Part shown: positions 1 through 11,938 of the stretch, piece by piece
How positions within the stretch are numbered: position 1 is the stretch's first letter
Layout: each line of letters opens with the position of its first letter
Source: Pyrrhoderma lamaoense
Taxonomy: Eukaryota; Basidiomycota; Agaricomycetes; Hymenochaetales; Hymenochaetaceae
Assembly: GCA_002794735.1 (NCBI GenBank)
Contig: NBAZ01000003.1
Span: 558,001-622,000 of the forward strand
DNA: 64,000 nt
Direction of reading: 5' to 3'
The notes under the pieces: generated by a model
Databases searched by the model: none
Seen by the model: the letters and a program-made list of their open reading frames with translations, nothing else
Told to the model about the DNA's origin: nothing
Made by a program: the position numbers and the translations under genes

Positions 1-1187
1 CGGACTACTCTTACCCGGTAATCCGATAGCGAATATGGTGTTTAAGGCGTACAGTGTCCAGACGTTGACGGAAGCTACGATGTTTGTGCAAGATTTGAAG
101 TTGGGGCATTATATCAAGGTTCCTCCGAGGGCTACGTTTTTAGGTATGTGTGTGTGTGTTTACAAGTTAAAAAAAAAAGATGGAAATTTTTTTGGTTTGT
201 TTGGTTTGTGAAAAGAGATGTGCTGATTGAGTTTTTCCCATATGAATTTATCTCTTCGGTGCCTTTGGTCCCTTTGGTCTCTTTGGGTCTCGATGGTATA
301 TAGCGCAATCGACTGCGACGATACTGGCAGCGTTTGTGCAGGTTGGGGTGAAAGAGTGGATGTTTGCGAATGTGCAGGATATATGTCAGCCTGATCAGAA
401 GAGTAATTTGACTTGTCCGCATAATCAGGTGTTCTTTACTGCTTCTGCTATTTGGTGAGTTTCCGTTTCTGTTCTGTTCTGCTTTGTGCTTTGTTGTTTG
501 GTTCCTGTTTTTGTGCTGGTTTACTGATTTCTCTCGTTTTATCATTCATAAATCCAACAACCTATTGTGATCTCGAACACTCTAACTAAAACGCAAAACA
601 AAAAAAAAACATAAACGACCGAAAACTGAAAACCGCAAAACAAATAAAGGGGTCTAATCGGTCCCAAGCGCCAATTCGGTTCAGGAGCTATCTACCATCC
701 TCAGCTATACGCAATGATCATCGGTGCCTTCCTACCTTTACCTTTCTGGCTCTGGCAACGACGACACCCGAAATCCTGGCTTCGATACGTCAGCACGCCC
801 ATCGTCCTCAACGGGGTATCCTTCATCCCACCCGCGGTCGGGATCAACTACAGCAGTTGGTTCTTCATGGGCTTCATCTTCCAGTACTTGATCAGGAGAA
901 GAAACTTGGAGTGGTGGAGTAAATTTAATTATGTGACGAGTGCTGCGTTGGATAGTGGGACTGTCTTGAGTTTGATCACTATCTTCTTTACGTTGCAGTT
1001 CCCGAAGGGAGGGGGGATTAATTTGGCGTGGTGGGGGAATGAGGTTTATGTGGATAGTGAGTGATTTTTTTTTCTTTTGATCGATCTCTCTTTTTGAATC
1101 GGAACTGACTACTTTTCTTTCTCTGTAGCTGCTGATGTTGCAAGGACATCGTTCAGGAGTACACCACCAGGAGGGATTCCATCTTAG
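1..1187 (+). CDS. OPT-family oligopeptide transporter, 3' part
   Basis: This is the C-terminal part of a plasma-membrane proton-coupled small-peptide transporter; the 5' end lies outside the window. Exons read as 2-143, 304-454, 650-1056 and 1129-1187. Family signatures are PGNPIANMVFK, the lumenal segment VKEWMFANVQDICQPDQ, and IGPKRQFGSGAIYHPQLYA followed by hydrophobic helices and SWFFMGFIFQYLIRRR, as in fungal OPT proteins. The last exon encodes a short hydrophilic tail ending GGIPS. All splice junctions keep frame, with GTATGT, GTGAGT and GTGAGT donors. Family assignment rests on recalled motifs; the transported substrate cannot be told from the sequence. Confidence 0.9.
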
Positions 1188-1188
1188 A

Positions 1189-1211
1189 GATTATCTATCT
1201 ATCTATCTATA
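1189..1211. repeat. TATC tetranucleotide microsatellite
   Basis: About five TATC units sit directly after the OPT stop codon, inside the presumed 3' UTR. Confidence 0.85.
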
Positions 1212-1519
1212 TTTTTTTAACTGCTTCTCTCATCTTCCCATATGAACTGCTTGTCTTTTATCTCCTCTTTCTTTGAGTTTTTTTTTTCCTATCCTCCTCG
1301 TATTGTGTTTACCTACTATCTACTCTATTATCTAGTCAAGATTAACAAACCTGGTCCAAGTCATCACATCATTTTTGTACGACTCGTCTACATCCATCCT
1401 TCTTCTCCTTCCTCTCCTGTCCTCCTCTGTGTATCTGCAAACCCGATCCCTCCCCCAATCTTTCTTCGAATTTCCTTCTTTGAATCTCCCTCACCTCCGC
1501 CCTCCTTTTCCACTCTGAA

Positions 1520-1523
<4 letters not shown>

Positions 1524-1571
<48 letters not shown>
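1524..1571. repeat. (TC)24 dinucleotide microsatellite
   Basis: A nearly perfect run of about 24 TC units lies inside a longer pyrimidine-rich tract. Confidence 0.95.
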
Positions 1572-1573
<2 letters not shown>

Positions 1574-2596
1574 TCTTTGTTTCAAACTGTATTCCTTGGT
1601 ATCACTGGTATCCTTAGTATCATCCAATTTTCCACATCATCACCCCCCTTGTCTCCATCTTCATTCTCTTCTTAACATCGGAGGGGGTAAACAACTCCTC
1701 CCCTTCCCCTCTCTCTCATCTCATCTCTTATAATGCATAATGTGATGTATATGTTTTTTACTAAGAAGATTAAAAGAAAAAAGAATTTGAATTATTTTTC
1801 AATCTTTATTTTTTCATTTGCTGCTGCTGTTGCTAAAATCTGTGGTTTTCCCAGCCTGTCTTTTTTTTTTTCCCTCGCTCTTTTTTTAAAGATTACTCTG
1901 CTTGTTGCGTCTGTCCTCTCTCTGTCTCTCGTCCTTCATCCTCTCGGTCCTTGGTGTCTATTACGTATTTGTCTATTTTCTTTCACCTTTTACAACTCTT
2001 TTCAGTTTTTTATGTGTTTCTAACATATATAATTTTTTCGGTCTTTTTTTTTTCTCCTCTTACCACGAATTCCCCCTCCCTTCCCCTCCCTCCCTCCCTC
2101 CTTCTCACACACCACTACCACCATTACCATTACCACTACGACCACCATTATCGCTACATTTGCAATCTATCCCACGCTCATTAATTCTCTTTCTTAAGTC
2201 AAGTCCTCCTTTTTTCTTCCGACTCTGCCCTTGGACCCTCCTTCCCTCCTTTGGATCTATTTTTTTTACCCTCGAATCGCTTATATCCATCCCTTCCTCT
2301 CACCGTACATGTACATACCGTCCGTCCTCTCGTTCGTTATGTTTGATTACTTTTCACTCTTTGGAGAAGAGATGGATCCCTCCTTTTTTTTACCTTTTCT
2401 TTATTTGTTTTCGTTTTTCTTTTTTTTCGTTTCTTACTTTCTCTCTTTTAAAGATATTCTTTTTCGTTTCTCTATCGTTTGTTTTTATATACAGGTTATT
2501 GTTTCTGGATCGAATTTTGAATTGATTGGAGTATAAGTCCTGAGTTCTGAGTTTTGAGTTAGTTCTAGTTCTGAGTTTTGAGAATTAGGTTCGAGT

Positions 2597-2627
<31 letters not shown>
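2597..2627. repeat. Compound (GT)n(GA)n microsatellite
   Basis: A GT repeat changes directly into a GA repeat. Imperfect GAGTT/GAGTTC repeats flank it on both sides (about 2538-2588 and 2654-2676). Confidence 0.9.
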
Positions 2628-2885
2628 ACTAGTGCCTCCCCCTCCGTGTTCCATGTTCGAGTTCGAGTTCGAGTTGGGGAGGTATGTTGAGGGTTACTGT
2701 GATTTTTATTACTACTACACATCACTATATTACTACCACGTCACTACTACTACTCAGAGGTGATTGACCGATTATTTGTGAAAGAAGTGTCTATGTACAC
2801 CCCATGATCTCCATGATTTTTGAGTAATGAGATATGAGATACGGGTCGTGGGACGTGGATATGAGACGTGAGAAATCGCTTTGTT

Positions 2886-2906
2886 CCCCCCCCCCCCTCT
2901 CTCTCT
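2886..2906. repeat. C12 homopolymer followed by (TC)n
   Basis: Twelve consecutive C residues run into a short TC repeat. A second long C run of 11 lies at 54556-54566. Confidence 0.9.
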
Positions 2907-3026
2907 TTAGGTTTGTGACGCAAACTGCCACCGAGGGAAAAGAAAAAGTAGTATTGGGGATGGAGCGGGGGAGATAAACGTGATTGGTTTAGTGTTGACG
3001 GTAGTGGTGGTGGTATACGTGTACTA

Positions 3027-3062
3027 GGTACAGGTGCAGGTGCAGGCGCAGGTGCAGGTACA
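3027..3062. repeat. Hexanucleotide GGTGCA/GGCGCA tandem repeat
   Basis: Five to six imperfect copies of a GGTGCA-type hexamer, bounded by GTACAG and GTACAA variants. Confidence 0.85.
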
Positions 3063-3147
3063 AGAGGGACAGGGTATAAATACATATGCATGTACGTTTA
3101 TACGTCACATACATGTATACATGTGAGTGATAGCTGGACATGGCATT

Positions 3148-3172
3148 GTTATTTGTTGTTGTTGTTGTTGTT
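3148..3172. repeat. (GTT)n trinucleotide microsatellite
   Basis: About seven GTT units, interrupted once at the 5' end. Confidence 0.85.
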
Positions 3173-5500
3173 GTCTGTTTTTAACTTCGTTAATTTGGAC
3201 TTGTGTAGCATGTTGTTGTATGATGTATCTAGTATTCATGGTACGTACATATATGTACTAAGTTATAATGTATGCAATGAGAAAACAAGTTGAAACAAAT
3301 TCGAAAAAAAGTCTCGGGAGTCGGGTAAGAGTTTATATTATATCTTCCCCTCTCTCTCTCTTAGCTATCGTGAATGAAAATAGATAAAAATAACTAGTTA
3401 TGAAAGATGTTTGGTTTGGTTTGTTGTATGAGTACGTGTACATGTATTTGAGCCGTAAGAGATCACGGTTATAATTGGATTTGCTAATTGTGCCGGGGCT
3501 GACCATGATATGGGAAAACCAGGTCAAAATGAGGATAAGTACATGTATGTGTGTTTATTAAAACGTGTGTTTTATAATTAGGAGTTGAGTTGGCTGAGCG
3601 TAAAACTAGGGAAGGGATAGGATCTAAGGTTTAATTTTTTGCCTGCCATAGTGGATGATACCCGTACATAAAACTTCAGAGACAAGTATTAGATTAGAAT
3701 ATTAGAGTGCAACATGTTACACTACATATTCTTGTACTGGAAAGAATGTTTGTGCATACAAGAACCGTTTATGCCGATAGACTGATTTATTTTGTGCTCT
3801 TGGTATCAAAATCAGGATCAAGAAGTTGGGTGACGGAGAGATGGATTATGAGGATGTATGCATGTGTGTGCACTCAAGGTCACGATCATACTGTGGACCT
3901 ACAAACTCAGGTAGAGACGATAAAAGAGTGAATCGCCGAGTCTTGTAAAAGACATATTGGATATTAGATGGTATCGAATAGTAGCACCAGAAGAAAAAGA
4001 AGGAGCGGAAACATGAACGGAAGAGCGGGCCAAAAACTGAGTTTTTGTCTTTGTCTTGAATCTCCTTTATTACTCTTATCTTGCATCCCTACTACAACTT
4101 TCCTTCTAAGGACATTCAAAATCAGAGAAAGAAGTAAATTAAGGTACATGTAAGTACTTGATTTACCCCGTCGGATTACAGGTTTCGGAAAGTTGATCAT
4201 CCCTTCTATCCCCTTTCGACACCTTACACCTTTATTATGATTACTCCTATATTTGGCGTCTGGGCGATACGCTGAGAAAGGTGAGAGTCAATAACCAAGG
4301 GATCAACCATCAATCCAGATATCTAATTATAATCATCCCAATACCCACACACAAAAAAATTATACCGAATATCAAAAAAATCAAATTGATGTGGACATCC
4401 AACGCAAGTGTTTCCATCAACCATCATACTTTTTTTTTCTCCTTTTCATCACTTTATCACTATCACCAACATCACCAATTCCAAACACAAGGTATCATGA
4501 TCATGAAGAAGGATCACTAAAAAAGAATCGTGATGATAAGGATAAGGACTCAAAAAGAGAGTCACTTTCCATGGATGTTTATTAGTAATCATTCGTCCCG
4601 TAGTCCGTATCAGCAAGAAATAAATTCGAAATAAATCGAGCATCAGAGCATCAGAAGCCACAGATTGACGCGAATTTCCTCTTGTGTGTACATGTACATC
4701 TATATCCAGCATGAATGTGTGGGTGTACGGATATGTGGACAGCGGATAATTCCTTCATTCTTGTTTCTTCCTCTCAAGAATCAGAAGGAAAGACGCCTTT
4801 CTGATATCTGAGGATGATCAAATTCATTACTGGTTATTAACACCCCCCTATCTCGCACCCTTTGGTGATATCACTCGTGATTAGGATAGTTGGCTGGCTG
4901 ATTGGTTGATCGGGACCAAGATGATTGGGCAAATTTGACGAGTTTGTTGATTGTTGATGTGTCAACATATAGATGCAAAGGGTAATCGAGACCCCGGTGT
5001 GAGACGATGAGTTGATAATACGAATTTAGGATGAGAGGCTGAAAAGTTGGATACTAATTTGAAAACATTGATAGGTGGCAGATATTAAAAAGATGACAGA
5101 TAGTGATTATGATCATAGATAAATACAAAGCAGCATCGTCAGGTATCATTGCACAGAAAACGAAAGAAGTTGATGAGAGAAAAGAGAGAGGAGAAAACGA
5201 AAAGAATCCAAGGCGAACACTTGTGCACATTGAGTAAGTTAGAAAAATTTGCGGGGGGATAGATGCATTTTTTAGGATACCGAGATATTCGGGACTTTGA
5301 GGTGGGGAGAGAGGATAAACTGTCAGTTAGCATGGACATGATTAGTGATTTAATGGCCCAAGAAAAGATGGATTGTAAATTTGTCCATGAGTCATAAAAA
5401 TACAGAAAATTTGAGAAAAGAGGGTTAAAAAAGAAACCCTGTGCCATAGCTTATCCGAGGATATTGCTTCTAAATCTCGAGCCAAGAACAAGATTCTTTT

Positions 5501-6879
5501 CTAAGAAGATACCAGAGGCATGTAATCGAAATCAGGGAACAGCTTCCCCCATGGATCATCACCTTCACGTCCATAAAGGTTTACTTCATCACCTTCTGGG
5601 TAGTGTTCAAAAGCACTGGCATCACCATCACCATCAATACGAGGAATATACGGCGCTCCAATTTCTCGCGCTCTTAGTTTTGCCCAATCGACTTCACGAA
5701 ACCAGGCGTGGGCGAATACATCACCAGCACCATGTTGTAAATTACCATATCTCCTTGAAGGGTCTGGTTCCATTAATTTACAGATTAGATCACGAGCATC
5801 CGAGTTGAAAGCAGGCCAATGAATATGTGCTGGACCAGCAGCAATGCGTTCATAGAGTTTCACCGGGTTCGGTATAGGCTGGTGATACGGCGGAAGTCCT
5901 GAAAGCATTTCAAAGATAAGCACACCAAGTGCATACCAGTCAACTGATTTGTTATATCGCTGTTGGCTGACGATTTCCGGAGCGAGGTAGTCCGGTGTTC
6001 CGCAAAGCGTCCAAGTCATGTTTGGACAGAATTTGGCGAAACCGAAATCCGCAATTTTGATATGGCCGTCATGGTTTAATAGAACGTTTTCCGGTTTTAA
6101 GTCGCGGTAAATAATGTTCATTGAGTGAAGATGGTTCAATGCGAGTGCAACTTCAGCAGCATAAAACTTTGCAACCGGGTCTGGGAAACGCTAAAAGAAG
6201 TGTGATAGGTTGATAGGTTAATTAAGATACGTAACAAGTTATTAAGACTTATATGCATACATTTGACCTTCTTAATAATGTGAATAATTCACCCCCGGGT
6301 ATAAAGTCCATAACCATATACAGATTCCGCGAATCCTGGAAAGTTCCCCAAAGATTGACAATAAATGGATGAACGGCAAGTTCAAGGAGTTCCCGCTCGT
6401 TGTTTGTGTGCTGAACCTGCTTTGTACGTACTACCTTATCCTTATTCAAGACTTTAATAGCGTAGAACCGTAAATTATGTTTACTTCGGACTATTTTTAG
6501 ATGAAATTATTTCATTAATGGGCTGGTTCCTTAGATTAATCTTGAGCTCACCAAGGTGAACGCGGCCAAAGCTTCCCGTCCCAACGGTGCGCATTAATGC
6601 GAAGTCATTGAGACTGTAACGGCCTTTTGGTCTCTGGCTAGCCGGTAGCCGGACTTCGACTTCGTAGTCTGTCCCACCTTCTACACTGTCGGAAGTACGC
6701 ATTTTATCGTCTTCATACCATTCCGCACTTTCTACCGCGTTTGAGGTTGCGAGCGTAGACATGGACCCGTATCGGCTGAGGCGAGTTACACCCGAAGACG
6801 ATTCACCTGATGTGATTGGAGATGCCGGAGCTCCGCGATGTGCGATTGAGAGACGGAGAGGTTGCTGATTGTCCGTCAT
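5501..6879 (-). CDS. cAMP-dependent protein kinase catalytic subunit (AGC kinase)
   Basis: This serine/threonine kinase is the catalytic arm of cAMP signalling. Exons 6879-6552, 6490-6261 and 6190-5501 give 415 residues. A Ser-rich leader of about 80 residues precedes the kinase domain: glycine loop [10 protein letters not shown] (about 100-109), YAIK lysine (about 122), catalytic YRDLKPEN (Asp about 216), DFGFAK (Asp about 234), activation loop [15 protein letters not shown] (about 245), then an AGC tail with FPDFDYMP near the C terminus. The activation loop and tail match PKA rather than PKC or Sch9. All three exons are in frame and no catalytic residue is missing. The start is the first ATG of the open first exon. 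It shares a 1.8 kb intergenic region with the divergent transportin gene. Confidence 0.95.
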
Positions 6880-8709
6880 GAAGGTAGTATAGAATGAAAC
6901 TTGAAATTAGGAGAACAGTACGCCCTCAAAGCTTCAGGAGAGTATAAAGGGAGTATGGCAGACGAAGGGGGAGTGAGAGAGAGAAAAGAAGAGTGTTTGT
7001 CTACCAAATTATGATCCAAACATGCCTTGATGAATGCAACCCAATAGTTGATCTCCCTTATTTGGCAGGGCTTGTCCCTGTCAGGAGACGCGTGTGATTC
7101 TTGTCACATGCCCGTGTGCTGAGATAAGCATATTCCCCTCAGACTTCTCCGTCAGGAAATTGCTTAGTTAATGCATCTACGGAATCATATCAATTGGTAA
7201 AGAAACATCACACATTGTCACAGGTGCTCCTAGAATGAACCGTAGTCTCTGGTTATTACATTAACTTAACTCGAAGACTTCCGTGCCTTGAAAATTGTTG
7301 AGACATCAAAACGCTTCTTTATCCAGTCAGAATTTGGTTGCATCATATATACTGTGTTTCTTCACATTATTCTCCATACAAAGATTCTACGGGGTCTATC
7401 TGACATACACGAGGCCTTGTCCTCTAGACAGTACTTGCCTTCAGGAAGGCCTACTCCGGCGAGTATACTAGCTACTAGAGAAGAGACAGGCCTAAGAGAG
7501 AACATGGAGATAGAACTGCGATCTTACCTTCCCTATTGAGAAAGATTAAAGGCTGAAATTATTAGAAATTTGAATTGATAGTAGAACTGACGGAAGATGA
7601 AATGCCCTCTTGCCATTTTAGAGCATAGTTGAATTGTTCCTCCATCTTTGGGGATCCCTCTTTCTTTTATCATTAATGAGCGACTTGCAACGCAAGTTTT
7701 ATCAAAGAGCTCAAGTGGGTATACGCGATTTCATTAGTATTTGAATATATGCATATGCATCTCTAAGTGAATGTATTGTTGAAACCATAGAAAGAATATA
7801 TAAGGCCTGTGTTATTCTATAAGAACAAACTTTAGAACCACTAAATCTTATCTGTGTTTACGGCACTTCGCCACATTTCACTAAAGTTGATGAAAATAAC
7901 TCGAATAGCTTGCGAACGTGTCGTATCTATGACATCCCAACACGCACATGAACAAATCATCTGAAATACATACTCAACTAGTATAATATCGAGGTGACCA
8001 TGATAAGAAAGGAGAGAATGGGAATAGGAAATATCAAATTACATATTACACGGCTCACGCATAAAAATGTAGATATAAGTAATATATCTGATAGTCTTAT
8101 AAATTCCCCGTGACCTGGTTTCTGCTTATTGTCGAATCACTCTAAAGACCGGGTAAACCCACATCACGATCCTGTCTGATGTTGACTGATGTCACCCTCA
8201 GCGACCAATAGAGTACAATATCCCCGAAATGTTGATGAAATCATAGTAAATTACATTAGCGTGAGTTATTAATCACTCTGACAGGTTTCGTAGTATTTGA
8301 GGGTGTTAGATGAATAGAAAATTATTCTGATAGAATTCAAGGATAGAAGTTCAAGAACAGGGACTATTAAGTCCATAGTTACTCCGGGGGACTTCTAAAT
8401 TTGAGATTCGAGAGTGAATGTTCAACTTCAAAGGAATAAAAGAAAAAAGAGTATTGAGATGCACAATAAAATTGAGCGCCACTGGGAACAGGAATGTGAG
8501 GATCGATTACCATATATAGACGGGGCTACAAGGCCCTCGCCCTGAGGGGGTGCGATCAAGGTCAACCAGAGAACACTTAAGACTTGAACAGTCATCCCTA
8601 AAACAAACTATCTGTCTCGCATCTCTCATCTTTCTTCTAACAAGATTTTTTAATCGCTCCCTTTCGCGAAATCCGCGTATTTTTTGTTCCTATCTTTTTT
8701 TTGTCAGAC
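6880..8709. promoter_or_regulatory. 1.8 kb divergent intergenic region (PKA / transportin promoters)
   Basis: No gene was found. Short open frames at 7288-7539 and 8550-8792 lack family features; the second overlaps the pyrimidine-rich leader just before the transportin ATG (about 8575-8709), which looks like a 5' UTR. No specific regulatory motif could be assigned. Confidence 0.6.
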
Positions 8710-11700
8710 ATGGCTTCTTGGGTACCCCAACAAGCTGGTCTGCAGGAAATTTTGCAGACCATCCACGAGTCCACAGACACCAACAATGCTGAAGTTCAAC
8801 GAAACATTACACTGGTAAGCATTGTATAAAGTCGAAACGTGATCGGGATTTCTTATTCTATTGGCAGAAACTAAATAACTTCACAAAAGTGCCTGATTAT
8901 ATCGGGTATCTGGCCTACATTCTTGCCTACTTGCCTCAGGAAGAGGACCGAATCCGTACAATCGCAGGGTATCTGCTAAAGAACAATTCTCGTCTTATCT
9001 TACGTAGCTCTCCTGAAGTTGCCTCATTCGTGAAAGCTTCCGTCTTACAAGCTTTCAGTGAATCAACAGCAATGGTTCGTAACACCGCAGGTCAGGACGT
9101 GGTGGCATTCCTTGGAATCCTTGAACCGCGTAACTGGCCGGAATGCCTTCAGTTTCTCTTTCAATCGCTTGATGCACCAAATGAGGAACTTCCTGAAGTG
9201 TGTATATGTATGCATCTACCAAAGTACAGAACCTGACCATCAGCTTAATAACAGGCGGCTTTCAATGTCCTGGAGCGAGCATGTGAGGATTATCCACGTA
9301 AGATGGATGTAGAGATAAATGGTACACGTCCCCTCGACTTCATGGTACCCAAGTTCCTCGCGCTCTCTGAGCATCCTAATGCGAAAATGAGAGCACACGC
9401 AATAGCCTGTCTTTCGTACTTTGTCCCGATCAGCTCGCAATCTCTCTTCGCTCATATTGACAGCTTCATTGCAGCCCTCTTCAAGCGCGCATCAGACGAA
9501 GACCCAACTGTTCGCCGTCATGTTTGCCAGTCTTTAGTTCTCATTCTCGCGTCACGACCGGAAAAACTCATGCCTGAAATGAACAATGTTGCAGAATACA
9601 TGCTATATTCAACGCGCGATAAGAATGAAGTTGTTGCTCTTGAAGCTTGCGAGTTCTGGCTCACCTTTGCGGAGGATCCGGATCTCGCGGGCTACCTTCA
9701 GCCGCTGCTTCCTAAGGTAGCTCCGGTTCTACTCGAATGCATGGTTTATGGAGAAGACGATCTGCTGTGGCTTGATGGCGATGCAGAAGACTCAAACGTT
9801 CCCGACAAGGAAACAGATATCAAACCTAGACATTACGGTCAAAAAGCACATGGTTTCACTCGTGAAGGAGGTGACTCAGAAAAGCGCATAGGTGCATATG
9901 GAGACGAGATTGGGGATGATGATGACGACGAAGATGACGACGATGACTATGATGCTGATGACTTTGACGACGAAATGTCTACAGAATGGAATCTGCGTAA
10001 ATGTGCTGCTGCTGCACTTGACGTTTTAGCAGTAAGGTTCGGGCGGACTTACTTAATGTGTTACTTGCCCCTCTCAAAGAAAAACTATGGAGTTCCGAGT
10101 GGCTGCAACGGGAGAGTGGTATCCTCGCCCTGGGTGCTATGGCTGAAGGTGAATAAAGTTTTCTGTTATGCTGACGATTTTCTTGGCTCATTCAACTACA
10201 GGCTGCATTGATGCTATTGATCAACATCTTCCGACTCTAATACCGTACTTAATTAACATGTTAAATGATCCAAAGGTATATCCAGTCATTCGTTGACACT
10301 AGCTTATGCTAACTCCTTTGGGTAGCCTTTAGTACGTTCAATCACATGCTGGACGCTAGGCAGATATGCTAGTTGGTGTACCCAGCCATCTTCCCCTGAG
10401 CACAAGATCCAGTTCTTCGTACCAACTCTCGAAGGGGTGAGCCACATTTGTATTCCACTAGACTAGTCTGACTTCGGTATTAGCTCCTCCGGATGGTACT
10501 AGATAATAATAAGAGAGTACAAGAAGCAGGATGTAGCGCCTTTGCCACACTGGAAGAAGATGCTGGCCCGGAGCTTATTCCTTACCTTGAACCGGTTCTA
10601 AAAAACCTTGTGTTTGCTTTTGATAAGTATCAACACAAGAATATGTTAATCTTGTATGACGCCGTCGGTACTCTGGCAGACGCGGTTGGGTCAGCGTTAC
10701 AGCAACCTACCTTTGTAGACATCTTAATGCCTCCGCTTCTTAAGAGATGGGAAAAACTCAAGAACTCCGATGAAGACCTTGTTCCGTTATTGGAAGTGCG
10801 TCAATCCTTTTCTATTTCCTCTTAACTTAATTTTGAGAGAAGCATAATTATATTTACTAATATGACTATCTCCTTAATTACATGTAGTGTCTATCATCTG
10901 TTACAATCGCAGTCGGACCAGCCTTCCTACCATATGTCACACCAATCTTCGAGCGATGCATGACACTTGTCCACCAGTCTCTCCTAAACTATCAAGCGTA
11001 TCAGCAAAATCCCGAGCTCGATGAACCGGATCGGTCTTTCCTTGTCGTCGCCCTTGATCTTTTGTCGGGATTGACGCAGGGCTTGGGATTGGCACTGGAG
11101 CCTTATATTAATGCGTCGAATCCAAACCTCTTGGACTTACTAACTATCTGTCTCAAACACCCACAGGCACCAGTACGACAATCGGCTTACGCCCTCGTCG
11201 GTGATCTTGCTATGCATTGCTTCCCCCTGCTTCGTCCAAAGATGCCTCAAATTATGCAAGAACTTGTTCAGCAACTAGACCCTGAACCAAAAGTTGAATT
11301 CATCTCCGCTTGCAACAATGCAGCGTGGAGTGTCGGGGAAGTTGCCTTGCGATATGGTACAAGTAAGCTCCTGTGATGTTATATCCAGACTTCTTCCTAA
11401 CGTGTGGTGACCTTTTTAGATGACCCTCAATTCGCTCAATGGGTACAACCGTTAATAACACGACTAATACCTATCCTCTTACATCCTAAGGCTCCTCGTA
11501 GCCTTCATGAAAATGCTGCAGTCTCAATTGGTCGGATCGGGCTCATGCATCCATCGATCGTGGCTCCTCATCTGAACGAATTTGCTCAGGCATGGTGTCA
11601 AGCGCTTCATGATATACGTGACAACGAAGAGAAGGATTCCGCATTTCGAGGACTATGTCAGCTTGTGCAAGTAAATCCTAGTGGTATCTGGAAGGCGAGT

Positions 11701-11938
11701 CTGATTTCCATACTGATCCTGATGCCAGATCTGAGAACTAAATACGAATCACATATAGAGTCTGTTATGGTTCTGTAATGCAATTGTGCGTTGGCAGCAA
11801 CCATCTCCAGGCTTGAATCATGCTTTTCAAGAGATTCTACGGGGCTTGAAGGAATGGGACCCAAACCAGTGGAATTCTCAGGTGTCAGCCTTCCCAGAAA
11901 GCATTCAAGCACGTCTCAATGAGCGTTATGGCGTATAA
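8710..11938 (+). CDS. Transportin / importin beta-2 (karyopherin), with one frameshift
   Basis: This HEAT-repeat nuclear import receptor carries PY-NLS cargo such as hnRNPs through the nuclear pore. Exons: 8710-8814, 8868-9197, 9255-10148, 10202-10275, 10326-10436, 10484-10795, 10888-11362, 11420-11694, 11759-11938. Diagnostic stretches are [34 protein letters not shown] and the C-terminal [10 protein letters not shown]. An acidic loop (about residues 366-386, at 9919-9978) matches the H8 loop that releases cargo on RanGTP binding. After [10 protein letters not shown] the frame jumps at a GGG run (10041-10043); one added base gives 918 residues, in the normal range. The eighth intron (11695-11758) is GC-AG. 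Start context CAGACATGG is good. Confidence 0.95.

Larger units (their letters stand above)
1188..5500. other. 4.3 kb gene-free, low-complexity intergenic region
   Basis: No coding exon with family signatures or plausible splicing was found on either strand. From about 1240 to 2530 the + strand is strongly pyrimidine-rich, which creates long but meaningless open frames. The rest is AT-rich with many TACATGTA palindromes and microsatellites. It separates the 3' ends of the OPT transporter and the PKA gene, so it is too long to be only two 3' UTRs. A noncoding transcript or decayed repeat is possible, but nothing proves it. Confidence 0.6.

Noticed and set aside
1242..2536. Several overlapping open frames on + (up to 207 codons)
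   Set aside because: They arise from a T/C-rich tract: Ser, Pro, Leu and Phe runs only, different in each frame, no splice context or family pattern.
7288..7539. 83-codon frame on + in the PKA/transportin intergenic region
   Set aside because: No conserved motif, no intron signals, starts at a non-ATG codon.
10032..10080. Possible 49-nt intron (GTAAGG...CAAAG) explaining the transportin frame jump
   Set aside because: Removing it leaves the downstream exon in the wrong phase and deletes residues conserved in transportins.
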